Source: Bordetella parapertussis (GTDB lineage: Bacteria > Pseudomonadota > Gammaproteobacteria > Burkholderiales > Burkholderiaceae_C). From it: 31,920 nucleotides of DNA. The notes beneath the pieces were generated by a model, which searched no databases, was not told where the DNA came from, and worked only from the letters and a program-made list of their open reading frames with translations. Within the stretch, counting starts at the first letter, position 1; the number at the start of each line of letters is the position of its first letter. The translations under genes were made by a program, and so were the position numbers. Location of the stretch: assembly GCA_945890735.1 (NCBI GenBank), contig CAMDCZ010000025.1:1-31920 (forward strand). Reading direction: 5' to 3'. Below, one piece after another: positions 1 through 8,081 of the stretch.

Positions 1-564
1 TTGTGTGAAGCCTTGCCCGGGGTGATGGTCGGTTTGCTGCATTCACGCATGCCGCAGGCCGAGAAAAAAGCCGTGATGTCGTTGTTTGTGCAAGGGCAAA
101 TGGGTGTCTTGGTCAGCACCACGGTGATCGAGGTGGGGGTGGATGTGCCCAACGCTTCGCTGATGGTGATCGAGCATGCTGAGCGCTTTGGCCTGAGCCA
201 GCTGCACCAGTTGCGTGGGCGGGTGGGGCGCGGCGCGGCGGCCTCGGCCTGTGTGTTGTTGTATTCCCTGGGCGAGCATGGGCGCTTGAGCGACACCGCG
301 CGAGCGCGCCTCAAAGCGATGAGCGACACCAACGACGGCTTTGAAATCGCTCGCCGAGACTTGGACATCCGTGGGCCGGGTGAATTCCTGGGTGCGCGGC
401 AATCAGGCGCGGCCATGCTGCGCTTTGCTGATCTGGGCGTGGACACCGAATTGCTGGCCTGGGCACAGCGCTTGGCACCCACCCTGCTCGACCAATACAC
501 CGATTTGGCCGAGCGCCATGTGCAGCGCTGGTTGGGTGCAAAATCCGATTTCCTCAAAGCCTGA
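1..564 (+). CDS. recG: ATP-dependent DNA helicase RecG, C-terminal part (5' end outside window)
   Basis: This is the last 187 residues of RecG, the superfamily 2 helicase that remodels stalled replication forks and branched recombination intermediates. The visible part carries helicase motif V (STTVIEVGVDVPNAS, about residues 39-53) and motif VI (QLHQLRGRVGRG, about 67-78), followed by the RecG C-terminal segment with the DIRGPGEFLG element (about 122-131). The reading frame is open from base 1, so the gene starts upstream and the first codon shown is not a start. The stop (TGA at 562-564) lies 6 bases before oxyR, which suggests cotranscription. Family assignment is secure; only the N-terminal wedge domain and motifs I-IV cannot be checked. 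Confidence 0.95.
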   Translation: MCEALPGVMVGLLHSRMPQAEKKAVMSLFVQGQMGVLVSTTVIEVGVDVPNASLMVIEHAERFGLSQLHQLRGRVGRGAAASACVLLYSLGEHGRLSDTARARLKAMSDTNDGFEIARRDLDIRGPGEFLGARQSGAAMLRFADLGVDTELLAWAQRLAPTLLDQYTDLAERHVQRWLGAKSDFLKA

Positions 565-570
565 AACCCC

Positions 571-1533
571 ATGACACTCACCGAACTGAAATACATCGTG
601 GCTGTTGCCCGAGAAAAGCACTTTGGCCGCGCTGCCGAAGCCTGCTTTGTGTCGCAGCCCACGCTGTCGGTGGGCATCAAAAACCTGGAAGAAGAACTGC
701 AGGTCAAGCTGTTTGAGCGCAACGCCAACGAGGTGACGGTGACGCCCCTGGGGTCTGAAATCGTGCGCCAAGCGCAAAGCGTCTTGGACCAAGCCGCCAG
801 CATCAAAGAGCTGGCCAAGCGCGGCAAAGACCCGCTCTCGGGCCCGTTGCGATTGGGTGTGATCTACACGATCGCGCCCTATTTGCTGCCCGAGCTGGTG
901 CGTCACAGCATCAACATGACACCGCAGATGCCGCTCATGCTCCAAGAGCATTTCACCGTCAAGCTTTTGGAGATGTTGCGCACCGGCGAGATCGATTGCG
1001 CGATCATGGCAGAGCCTTTTCCTGACACCGGTTTGGCGATCGCGCCGCTGTATGACGAGCCCTTTTTGGCGGCCGTGCCCAGCAACCACCCGCTGGCAAA
1101 GCAAGACAGCATCAGTGCCGCTGAGCTCAAAGCCGAGACCATGTTGTTGCTGGGCAATGGGCACTGTTTCCGAGACCATGTGCTGGAGGTCTGTCCCGAG
1201 TTCGCCAAGTTTTCCAGCGACGCGGAAGGCATCCGAAAAAGCTTTGAAGGCTCGTCGCTGGAGACCATCAAACACATGGTGGCCGCTGGCATGGGCGTGA
1301 CCTTGGTGCCGCGCTTGAGCGTGCCCCATGACGCCATGGTCAGCACGGGAAGGAAGAAAAAATCCCTGGACACCTATGTCCGCTATTTGCCGGTGGTGGA
1401 CGGGCATGACGCACCGCCCACGCGCCGCGTGGTGCTGGCTTGGCGGCGCAGCTTCACCCGCTATGAAGCCATTGCTGCCTTGCGCAACGCGATCGTGGCG
1501 AGTGACTTGCCGGGTGTGCAGCGCCTGACCTGA
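571..1533 (+). CDS. oxyR: LysR-type hydrogen peroxide-sensing regulator OxyR
   Basis: A 320-residue LysR-family regulator with an N-terminal winged helix-turn-helix (about residues 1-60, including AAEACFVSQPTLSVGIKNLE) and a C-terminal effector domain. It is recognised as OxyR because the element GHCFRDHVLEVC places cysteines at exactly residues 199 and 208. These are the numbers of the two cysteines that form the peroxide-induced disulfide in E. coli OxyR. Oxidised OxyR is known to activate catalase, alkyl hydroperoxide reductase and related genes; none of those targets is in this window. It sits between recG and ubiA with gaps of 6 and 15 bases, so it is probably transcribed with them. The ATG start gives the normal family length. 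Confidence 0.96.
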   Translation: MTLTELKYIVAVAREKHFGRAAEACFVSQPTLSVGIKNLEEELQVKLFERNANEVTVTPLGSEIVRQAQSVLDQAASIKELAKRGKDPLSGPLRLGVIYTIAPYLLPELVRHSINMTPQMPLMLQEHFTVKLLEMLRTGEIDCAIMAEPFPDTGLAIAPLYDEPFLAAVPSNHPLAKQDSISAAELKAETMLLLGNGHCFRDHVLEVCPEFAKFSSDAEGIRKSFEGSSLETIKHMVAAGMGVTLVPRLSVPHDAMVSTGRKKKSLDTYVRYLPVVDGHDAPPTRRVVLAWRRSFTRYEAIAALRNAIVASDLPGVQRLT

Positions 1534-1548
1534 AGCAAGGCCAAGACC

Positions 1549-2481
1549 ATGTCCGATTCCACGGCAAATACCCACACCGACAACGCGTCAACGCGCAGCA
1601 CCCTCTCGCTCTACCTCGACCTGATCCGCTGGAACCGCCCCGCGGGTTGGCTGCTGCTGCTGTGGCCCACCTTGGGCGCCTTGTGGCTGGCCAGCGGCGG
1701 TTTCCCGGGGTGGCATTTGCTCAGCGTGTTTGTGCTGGGCACGGTGCTCATGCGCAGCGCGGGTTGTTGCGTCAACGATGTGGCCGACCGTGAATTTGAC
1801 AAACACGTCGAGCGGACCGCCGCGCGGCCGGTGACCTCGGGTGCCTTGTCGGTCAAACAAGCCTTGGGGGCTGGCGCGGTGTTGGCGCTGTGTGCCTTTG
1901 GTTTGGTGCTCACCACCAACGCGGTGACCATCGCATGGTCTGTTGTGGCGCTGGCCGTCACCCTGGCCTACCCCTATGCCAAGCGTTTGGTGGCGATGCC
2001 GCAAGCGGTCTTGGGCGTGGCTTTCAGTTTTGGCATTCCGATGGCGTTTGCCGCGGTCCATGGCGGGCCATTGACCCTCCAAGGTGTTTGGCATTCGGTG
2101 CCGCCACTGGCATGGGGTTTGATGTTTTTCAATGTCTTTTGGGTCTTGGCTTATGACACCGAATACGCCATGGTGGACCGCGAAGACGACTTGCGCATCG
2201 GCATGAAAACCTCAGCGATCACATTGGGCAAGCACGACGTGCTGGCGGTCATGGTGTTCTACGCTGTGTATCTGCTCGGTACGCTGTGGTTGCTGCATGA
2301 CCAAGGTTTGGGCTGGCCGCAATGGTTTGCCATCGAGATCGCCGGTGTCCAGGCGCTGTGGCATTTTGGGATGATTTACAAGCGTGAACGTGCAGGGTGC
2401 TTCAAGGCGTTTCGCATGAACCATTGGTTGGGTGCCACGGTGTTTGCAGGCATAGCGCTGGGCCTGCAAATCCGTGCTTGA
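1549..2481 (+). CDS. ubiA: 4-hydroxybenzoate octaprenyltransferase UbiA
   Basis: A 310-residue integral membrane prenyltransferase that attaches the polyprenyl tail to 4-hydroxybenzoate in ubiquinone biosynthesis at the inner membrane. Both aspartate-rich motifs of the family are visible: NDVADREFD (residues 76-84) and the second motif YDTEYAMVDREDD (residues 202-214), which bind the Mg-diphosphate of the prenyl donor. Between and after them are multiple hydrophobic segments of membrane-span length. The N-terminus (SLYLDLIRWNRPAGWLLLLW) is typical of UbiA. It starts 15 bases after oxyR with AAGG upstream, so recG-oxyR-ubiA looks like one unit. It converges with proC across a 43-base gap that holds only a 5-bp hairpin (2489-2502) without a T tract. 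Confidence 0.96.
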   Translation: MSDSTANTHTDNASTRSTLSLYLDLIRWNRPAGWLLLLWPTLGALWLASGGFPGWHLLSVFVLGTVLMRSAGCCVNDVADREFDKHVERTAARPVTSGALSVKQALGAGAVLALCAFGLVLTTNAVTIAWSVVALAVTLAYPYAKRLVAMPQAVLGVAFSFGIPMAFAAVHGGPLTLQGVWHSVPPLAWGLMFFNVFWVLAYDTEYAMVDREDDLRIGMKTSAITLGKHDVLAVMVFYAVYLLGTLWLLHDQGLGWPQWFAIEIAGVQALWHFGMIYKRERAGCFKAFRMNHWLGATVFAGIALGLQIRA

Positions 2482-2524
2482 ACTGCAGCACACGCTTGTG
2501 TGGCAAATGCGCGCTTGACCAGGC

Positions 2525-3352
2525 TCAGCCGAGCTCGTCACCCAGGGTTTTGGCTCGCTCGGCGGCGGCCAACATGGCTTGTTCAATCAGCGCGGCCACG
2601 CCATCGGCTTGCAGGCGGCTGATGGCGGCATGGGTCGTGCCGCCTTTGGAGGTCACGCGCTCGCGCAGCACCGCAGGCGACTCGCTGCTGGCACGCGCCA
2701 ACTCGGACGCCCCCACCAAGGTGCCCACGCTCAATTGGTGGGCTTGCTCAGGCGACAAGCCCATGCGCACGCCCGCCGCCACCATCGCTTCGATCACATA
2801 AAACACATAAGCCGGGCCCGAGCCTGACACCGCGGTCACCGCGTCGAGTTGCGTTTCATGGTCTACCCAAATCGATTCACCCACCGCCTGCATCAAGGCG
2901 CTGACGGCTTGTCTCTCCAGTGGCGTGACCGCGTCACGGGCAAACAAACCGGTTTGGCCCAAACCGACCAAGGCGGGGGTGTTGGGCATCGCGCGGACCA
3001 CGCGTTGGCTGCCCAGCCACTGCGCCAGGCTGTCGCTGCGGATGCCGGCGGCCACGCTCAGGTGCAGCGCGCTGGCAAACAGGGCTTGCAGCGGTTCGGC
3101 CACTGCCTTGAACAACTGCGGCTTGATCGCCCAGACCACGAGTTGTGCGCCTGCCAGGCTGTGGTCAGCAGTGGCCACGGCGTGCACGCCCAAGCTGTCG
3201 TGCAGGTGTTGGCGGGCGGTCTCAAGTGGCTCGACCACGTGGATGGACGCCGCAGAGACCCCTTGCTTGCGCAAGCCCGTGATCAAGGCAGTGGCCATGT
3301 TGCCCCCGCCAATGAAGACGATGGGCAGCAATGAAGTGGGGCTGGCGGTCAT
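2525..3352 (-). CDS. proC: Pyrroline-5-carboxylate reductase ProC
   Basis: A 275-residue cytoplasmic enzyme that reduces 1-pyrroline-5-carboxylate to proline with NAD(P)H, the last step of proline synthesis. The N-terminus holds the dinucleotide-binding loop GGGNMATALI (about residues 15-24). The C-terminal half holds the family signature: SGSGPAYVF around residues 176-184 and RERVTSKGGTTHAAI near 250-264. Length is normal. The ATG at 3350-3352 is followed directly by the conserved Rossmann strand. The 116-base gap to the upstream glpK stop contains no clear terminator or promoter; it has a 6-bp CCAGCA/TGCTGG inverted repeat with no T tract. Possible readthrough from glpRK is therefore open, but function suggests independent expression. 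Confidence 0.96.
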   Translation of the reverse strand: MTASPTSLLPIVFIGGGNMATALITGLRKQGVSAASIHVVEPLETARQHLHDSLGVHAVATADHSLAGAQLVVWAIKPQLFKAVAEPLQALFASALHLSVAAGIRSDSLAQWLGSQRVVRAMPNTPALVGLGQTGLFARDAVTPLERQAVSALMQAVGESIWVDHETQLDAVTAVSGSGPAYVFYVIEAMVAAGVRMGLSPEQAHQLSVGTLVGASELARASSESPAVLRERVTSKGGTTHAAISRLQADGVAALIEQAMLAAAERAKTLGDELG

Positions 3353-3468
3353 GGATACATCCTGTGCGTGGCTGGTGACATCAGCCGCTGATTGTCATGC
3401 CAATTGCCAAGACCGTTGATTGGGTACTTGCCCAGCACCCATGCTCGGCTGCTGGTGGGACAAGCGGG

Positions 3469-4950
3469 TCAGGCCGCCACGGTTTGGCGCACCGCTTTTT
3501 CCCAATGCGCCATCAGCGAGTGCGCTTGGTCGCGAGACATCTGTGGTTCAAAGCGCCGCTGCACCCGCCAATGCTGTGCAAGCTCCTGCGGGCTTTGGTA
3601 AATGCCTGCGCTCAAGCCCGCCAAATAAGCCGCGCCCAGCGCGGTGGTTTCAATCACTTGCGGGCGCAACACCGGGATGCCCAGCACATCGGCTTGGAAC
3701 TGCATGAGCAAATCGTTGACGCAAGCGCCGCCGTCGACCCGCAACTCGGTCACGGGTTGAGCCGCATCGCGGTTCATGGCTTGCAACAGCGCGGTGCTTT
3801 GAAACGCAATGCTTTCCAGGGCGGCGCGGGCGATGTGCGCCATGGTGGTGCCGCGCGACAAACCGACCATCGCACCCCGCGCATCGGCTTGCCAATAGGG
3901 GGCACCCAACCCGGTGAAGGCGGGCACCAAAACCACACCACCCGAGTCGGGGACGCTTTCGGCCAGTGATTGCACGTCTGCGCTTTTGTCAAAAGCGCGC
4001 AGGCCATCGCGCAGCCACTGCACCACTGCGCCGCCAATGAACACGCTGCCTTCCAAAGCGAAAGCAGGCGTGGCGTCGGCTTGCGCCGCGCTGGTGGTGA
4101 TCAAGCCGTTGTGGCTGGTTTGAAACTGACCGCCGGTGTGCATCAGCATGAAGCAGCCCGTGCCGTAGGTGTTTTTGGCTTGGCCCGCGCTGAAACACGC
4201 TTGTCCAAACAACGCGCTTTGCTGGTCGCCTGCCACCCCGCCGATCGGCAGGGCCGCGCCCAGCCACTGCGCTTGGGTTTGGCCAAAGGCGCTGGCAGAG
4301 GGGTGCACTTGGGGCAACACCGAGGCCGGGATGTCCAGCAGCTGGAGCAAGGCCTCATCCCATTGGTTGGTGTGGATGTTGAAGAGCATGGTGCGTGCTG
4401 CGTTGCTGACATCGGTGGCATGCACCTGGCCGCCAGTCAGGTTCCACATCAGCCAACTGTCGACCGTGCCAAAGGCCAATTCACCCCGCTCAGCCATGTC
4501 GCGTGCGCCCGCCACGTGGTTCAACACCCATTGCAACTTGGTGGCAGAAAAATAGGCATCAATCAAGAGCCCGGTTTTTTGTTGCACCATGGGCACGGCA
4601 CCGGCTTCACGCAGGCGCAGGCACTCGGGCTCAGCGCGGCGGTCTTGCCAAACAATGGCGTTGTAAATGGCTTGGCCGGTGTCGCGCCGCCACACCACCG
4701 TGGTTTCTCGTTGGTTGGTGATGCCCAAGGAGGTGACTTGGGTGGCGCTGATGCCCGCTTGTTGCAAGGCTTGGCGGGCGGTGGCGAGTTGGCTGGTCCA
4801 GATCTCTTGGGGATCGTGTTCGACCCAGCCGGGGTGGGGGTAGATTTGCCGAAATTCTTGTTGCGCCAAAGCCAGCACGCTGCCATCGGGCTTGAACACG
4901 ATGCTGCGCGAGCTGGAGGTGCCTTGGTCGAGGGCCAGGATATAGGTCAT
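3469..4950 (-). CDS. glpK: Glycerol kinase GlpK
   Basis: A 493-residue FGGY-family sugar kinase that phosphorylates glycerol to sn-glycerol 3-phosphate with ATP. The N-terminal phosphate-binding loop LALDQGTSSSRS (residues 5-16) is intact. The catalytic aspartate lies in VAGDQQSALFGQ (D242), and the FGGY signatures appear as NAIVWQDRR and GLGAPYWQADARGAMVGLSRGT (quoted in part). The length matches the family. The E. coli-type fructose-1,6-bisphosphate loop is not evident. It follows glpR by 27 bases on the same strand, and the remaining glycerol genes lie divergently upstream, so its substrate is almost certainly supplied by the GlpSTPQUV importer. Regulation by the adjacent repressor is expected. 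Confidence 0.97.
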   Translation of the reverse strand: MTYILALDQGTSSSRSIVFKPDGSVLALAQQEFRQIYPHPGWVEHDPQEIWTSQLATARQALQQAGISATQVTSLGITNQRETTVVWRRDTGQAIYNAIVWQDRRAEPECLRLREAGAVPMVQQKTGLLIDAYFSATKLQWVLNHVAGARDMAERGELAFGTVDSWLMWNLTGGQVHATDVSNAARTMLFNIHTNQWDEALLQLLDIPASVLPQVHPSASAFGQTQAQWLGAALPIGGVAGDQQSALFGQACFSAGQAKNTYGTGCFMLMHTGGQFQTSHNGLITTSAAQADATPAFALEGSVFIGGAVVQWLRDGLRAFDKSADVQSLAESVPDSGGVVLVPAFTGLGAPYWQADARGAMVGLSRGTTMAHIARAALESIAFQSTALLQAMNRDAAQPVTELRVDGGACVNDLLMQFQADVLGIPVLRPQVIETTALGAAYLAGLSAGIYQSPQELAQHWRVQRRFEPQMSRDQAHSLMAHWEKAVRQTVAA

Positions 4951-4977
4951 GGGTCTTGCCGTGCAGTCAGGAAGGGA

Positions 4978-5778
4978 TCAGCTCACCAGCGACAACGCGG
5001 GTGTCGGTTTGCTTTCATCGGCCACGGTGCATTCCACGCCCGACTGCTCAAGCAAATGGGTAAAGCTGTCGGGGGGTGGCGCATCGGTGAACAAATGGTC
5101 GATGTGCGAGAGGTGGGCCAGCTCCACCATGGCAGGGCGATTGAACTTGGTGCTGTCAGCGGCCAGCCACACCTGGCGGGAGTGCTCAATGATCGCCTTG
5201 GCCACCTTGACCTCTCGGTAATCGAAGTCGCGCATCGTGCCGTCGGCTTCGATACCGCTGATGCCAATCAGGCCGATGTCCACCTTGAACTGGCGGATGA
5301 AGTCCACCGCCGCCTCACCCACGATGCCGCGGTCCACGCCGCGCACCACGCCGCCGGTGACGATCACCTCGCAGTCAGGGTTATCGCTCAAAATTTGCGC
5401 CACGTTCAGGTTGTTGGTGATCACCCGCAGGCCACGGTGCTGACGCAATTCACGCGCCACCGCTTCCATGGTGGTGCCGATGTTCATGATCAGCGAGCAG
5501 CCATGCGGCACACAGGCCGCGATGGCTTTGGCGATGCGGGTTTTGCCGTCCAAGGACAGGGCCTGACGCTGGCGGTAGGCGATGTTTTCGGTGGTGGAGC
5601 TGGGCGTGCGCACCCCGCCGTGAAAGCGCGACAGCAAGCCTGCTTCGGCCAGGCGCTGCACGTCCCGCCTCACGGTTTGCAAGGTGACCGAGAACGTGTC
5701 GGCCAAGAACTCGATAGAGGCCGAGCCACGGGCCTGGACCAAGTCAAGGAGTTGTGTTTGGCGTGGATTCGGGGTCAT
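4978..5778 (-). CDS. glpR: DeoR-family transcriptional repressor of glycerol genes, GlpR-type
   Basis: A DeoR-family regulator of 266 residues with an N-terminal winged helix-turn-helix (FLADTFSVTLQTVRRDVQRL, then the wing near RFHGGV) and a C-terminal phosphosugar-binding domain (NIGTTMEAVA, VTGGVV, GEAAVDFI). The known E. coli homologue GlpR represses glp genes until glycerol 3-phosphate binds. I chose the ATG at 5776-5778 because it gives the usual short N-terminus (MTPNPRQTQLLDLV). An ATG 33 bases upstream (5811) is in frame and would add 11 residues unlike the family; neither start has a good Shine-Dalgarno sequence. Position between glpK and the divergent transporter operon supports control of both directions through the shared 130-base region. 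Confidence 0.92.
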   Translation of the reverse strand: MTPNPRQTQLLDLVQARGSASIEFLADTFSVTLQTVRRDVQRLAEAGLLSRFHGGVRTPSSTTENIAYRQRQALSLDGKTRIAKAIAACVPHGCSLIMNIGTTMEAVARELRQHRGLRVITNNLNVAQILSDNPDCEVIVTGGVVRGVDRGIVGEAAVDFIRQFKVDIGLIGISGIEADGTMRDFDYREVKVAKAIIEHSRQVWLAADSTKFNRPAMVELAHLSHIDHLFTDAPPPDSFTHLLEQSGVECTVADESKPTPALSLVS

Positions 5779-5908
5779 GGGGGCTTGGACATCAGGGTTA
5801 ACGGCAACCATAAGCGATCTTGCATGGGCACCAACTTAGGGAAAATACCGAATCAATAAAAACAAATACGAACAAGAATGCGAAAAGAAAAGAAAACCCA
5901 ACCTCCTG
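5779..5908. promoter_or_regulatory. Divergent glpR/glpS control region with TTCG repeats
   Basis: This 130-base region separates glpR and glpS and must carry promoters for both directions. On the minus strand it holds three similar elements of the form TTCG followed by (G)TATT or CATT, with CGAA on the plus strand at 5849-5852, 5869-5872 and 5881-5884. The middle one reads TGTTCGT, matching the core of the known E. coli GlpR half-site (WATGTTCGWT). The first two copies are about two helical turns apart. I infer a GlpR operator array. No convincing -35/-10 pair could be placed. The last 50 bases before glpS are A-rich and lack a GGAGG-like site. Confidence 0.45.
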
Positions 5909-6988
5909 ATGTCCTTGAAACTCGAACAAATCAGCCAAACCGTTGCCGCCCAGGTGCACCTGTACCCCTTGGACATGGCGCTCGCACCGAACGCGGTCAC
6001 GGTCTTGCTGGGCGCGACCCAAGCGGGCAAAACCAGCCTGATGCGCTTGATGGCGGGGTTGGACCTGCCCACCACGGGGCGGGTGTGGGTCGATGGCCAA
6101 GACGTGACTGGCGTGCCGGTGCGTGAACGCAATGTGTCCATGGTGTATCAACAGTTCATCAACTACCCTTCGATGACGGTGTACGACAACATCGCCTCGC
6201 CCCTGCGTTTGCGCGGCGACAGTGACATCGACGCCCAAGTGCAGGCCATGGCCAAGCGCCTGCGCATCGACCCGTTTTTGAAGCGCTTGCCCGCCGAACT
6301 CTCGGGGGGTCAACAGCAGCGGGTAGCCTTGGCGCGGGCCTTGGCCAAGCGCGCACCCCTCATGTTTTTGGACGAGCCCTTGGTCAACCTGGACTACAAG
6401 TTACGTGAAGAATTGCGCGAGGACCTGACCCAGTTGTTTGAAGCTGGCAGTGGCACCGTGGTGTATGCCACGACCGAGCCCAGCGAAGCTTTGCTCTTGG
6501 GCGGCTACACCGCGGTCATGCACCAAGGCCGGGTATTGCAGTACGGACCAACCTTGGAGGTGTTTCGCCAGCCGCAGTCGCTCGAGGTGGCCCGCGCTTT
6601 CAGCGACCCACCGATCAATGTCTTGCACGCCTCACCCCAGGCGGGCGCGTGGCGACTGGCCAATGGCAGTGCCTTGAGTCTGAGCGGCGTGGCCGCCGAT
6701 GCCGGGCCTTTGCAAATCGGTTTGCGCGCATCGGTGCTGCGCACCCAAGCCCAAGCTGGCGACATGGGTCTGATGGGTCGCGTGCAATTGGCCGAGATTT
6801 CCGGCACTGACACCTTTGTGCACCTGGACTGTGGCGGCATCGAGTTGGTGATGCAGCAAACCGGCGTGCATGTGCATGACATTGGGCAATCCATGACCGT
6901 TTCGGTGAATGAACAAGATGCCTATGTGTTTGACTTGGCCGGCGGCTTGTTGCGTGCGCCCTTGAACCTGCATCGGGGAGGTCACTGA
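5909..6988 (+). CDS. glpS: Glycerol ABC transporter ATP-binding protein GlpS
   Basis: A 359-residue ABC ATPase of the sugar-importer type (MalK/UgpC-like, with a C-terminal OB-like regulatory domain). Visible motifs: Walker A GATQAGKT (35-42), Q-loop near YQQF (80-83), signature LSGGQQQR (131-138) and Walker B LMFLDEP (151-157). The switch histidine expected after Walker B is replaced: the sequence there is YATTEP, with Glu190 where THD normally has His. Known GlpS proteins (Rhizobium leguminosarum glpSTPQUV) pair with GlpT to power glycerol uptake. It is the first gene of the operon, ends one base before glpT, and starts without a Shine-Dalgarno site; CCTCC (5902-5906) sits there instead. 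Confidence 0.93.
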   Translation: MSLKLEQISQTVAAQVHLYPLDMALAPNAVTVLLGATQAGKTSLMRLMAGLDLPTTGRVWVDGQDVTGVPVRERNVSMVYQQFINYPSMTVYDNIASPLRLRGDSDIDAQVQAMAKRLRIDPFLKRLPAELSGGQQQRVALARALAKRAPLMFLDEPLVNLDYKLREELREDLTQLFEAGSGTVVYATTEPSEALLLGGYTAVMHQGRVLQYGPTLEVFRQPQSLEVARAFSDPPINVLHASPQAGAWRLANGSALSLSGVAADAGPLQIGLRASVLRTQAQAGDMGLMGRVQLAEISGTDTFVHLDCGGIELVMQQTGVHVHDIGQSMTVSVNEQDAYVFDLAGGLLRAPLNLHRGGH

Positions 6989-6989
6989 C

Positions 6990-8081
6990 ATGGTGGCCCG
7001 CATCGACCTCGACCTGGCCCACGCCTACGGCCCCAACCCTCAGCAAGACAGCGACTACGCCTTGCTGCCCCTAAAAATGACGTTCCAGGCCGGTGGCGCT
7101 TACGCCTTGCTTGGCCCGTCGGGCTGCGGCAAAACCACCATGCTCAACCTCATCTCAGGCTTGGTCAAACCCTCGCATGGGCAGGTGCGCTTCAACGGCG
7201 ATGACGTGACCGACAAAAGCCCACAGCAGCGCAACATCGCACAAGTGTTTCAGTTTCCGGTCATCTATGACACCATGACCGTGGCTGACAACCTGGCGTT
7301 TCCCCTGCGCAACCGCCGCATGCCCGAGGCGCAAATCCGCGAGCGGGTGGGACAGATCGCCGAGATGCTCGAACTCAATGGTCAACTCAATCAGCGGGCC
7401 GCCGGTTTGTCGGCAGATGCGAAACAAAAAATCTCGCTCGGGCGGGGCTTGGTCCGCCCCGACGTGGCGGCGATATTGTTTGACGAACCGCTCACCGTCA
7501 TCGACCCGCACCTGAAGTGGCAGCTGCGTCGCAAGCTCAAGCAAGTGCACCAAGAGTTCAAGCACACCCTGATTTACGTCACCCACGACCAGGTAGAAGC
7601 GCTCACTTTTGCGCAAGAGGTGGTGGTGATGACGCGTGGGCGTGCCGTGCAAGTGGGCAGTGCCGAGGCATTGTTTGAGCGCCCCGCCCATACTTTTGTG
7701 GGTCATTTCATTGGTTCGCCCGGCATGAATTTTTTGCCAGCCCTTGTGCAGGGCGAGCAGTTGCACATCGGTGAACATCGCCTGGGCTTGTCAGCCAGCA
7801 TGGCACAAAAAATCGCTGGCGCGGGCCGTTTGAAGTTGGGCATTCGCCCCGAATACCTGGGCCTGCATGACCAAGCAACCGAGGGTTGTTTGCCAGCGCG
7901 GGTGCTGCGTTGGCAAGACCTGGGCACCAGCGGCTTGCTCACCACCGAGTGTGCAGGCGAAGTTCTGCGGGTGCGCATGGCCACCAGCAGCACTGCGCCA
8001 CCGCTGGCTGGGCAAACCGTGTATTTGCAAGTGCTGGGCCCCCACACTTGCTTTTACAACGACGAGGAGCTGGTGGCATGA
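6990..8081 (+). CDS. glpT: Glycerol ABC transporter ATP-binding protein GlpT
   Basis: The second ABC ATPase of the importer, 363 residues. Walker A GPSGCGKT (42-49), the Q-loop Gln (Q88), Walker B AILFDEP (161-167) and the switch His199 (YVTHDQ) are all standard. The ABC signature is not: at residues 140-147 the sequence is LSADAKQK instead of LSGGQ. This is the mirror image of GlpS, which keeps LSGGQ but lacks the His. A heterodimer would therefore have one complete and one degenerate ATP site. The name follows the rhizobial glycerol system and must not be confused with the unrelated enterobacterial glycerol-3-phosphate antiporter GlpT. Its stop overlaps the glpP start (ATGA at 8078-8081). 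Confidence 0.93.
   Translation: MVARIDLDLAHAYGPNPQQDSDYALLPLKMTFQAGGAYALLGPSGCGKTTMLNLISGLVKPSHGQVRFNGDDVTDKSPQQRNIAQVFQFPVIYDTMTVADNLAFPLRNRRMPEAQIRERVGQIAEMLELNGQLNQRAAGLSADAKQKISLGRGLVRPDVAAILFDEPLTVIDPHLKWQLRRKLKQVHQEFKHTLIYVTHDQVEALTFAQEVVVMTRGRAVQVGSAEALFERPAHTFVGHFIGSPGMNFLPALVQGEQLHIGEHRLGLSASMAQKIAGAGRLKLGIRPEYLGLHDQATEGCLPARVLRWQDLGTSGLLTTECAGEVLRVRMATSSTAPPLAGQTVYLQVLGPHTCFYNDEELVA

Noticed and set aside
403..1575. A 390-codon open frame antisense to recG, oxyR and the start of ubiA
   Set aside because: It spans three recognised genes and reads as low-complexity His/Gln/Gly-rich sequence, typical of an antisense shadow.
2489..2502. Hairpin CACAC-GCTT-GTGTG between ubiA and proC as a bidirectional terminator
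   Set aside because: The stem is only 5 bp and there is no T tract on either strand.
3970..5859. A 629-codon open frame on the plus strand across glpK and glpR
   Set aside because: It is antisense to two well-supported genes, has no recognisable domain, and such long mirror frames are expected from strong third-position GC bias.
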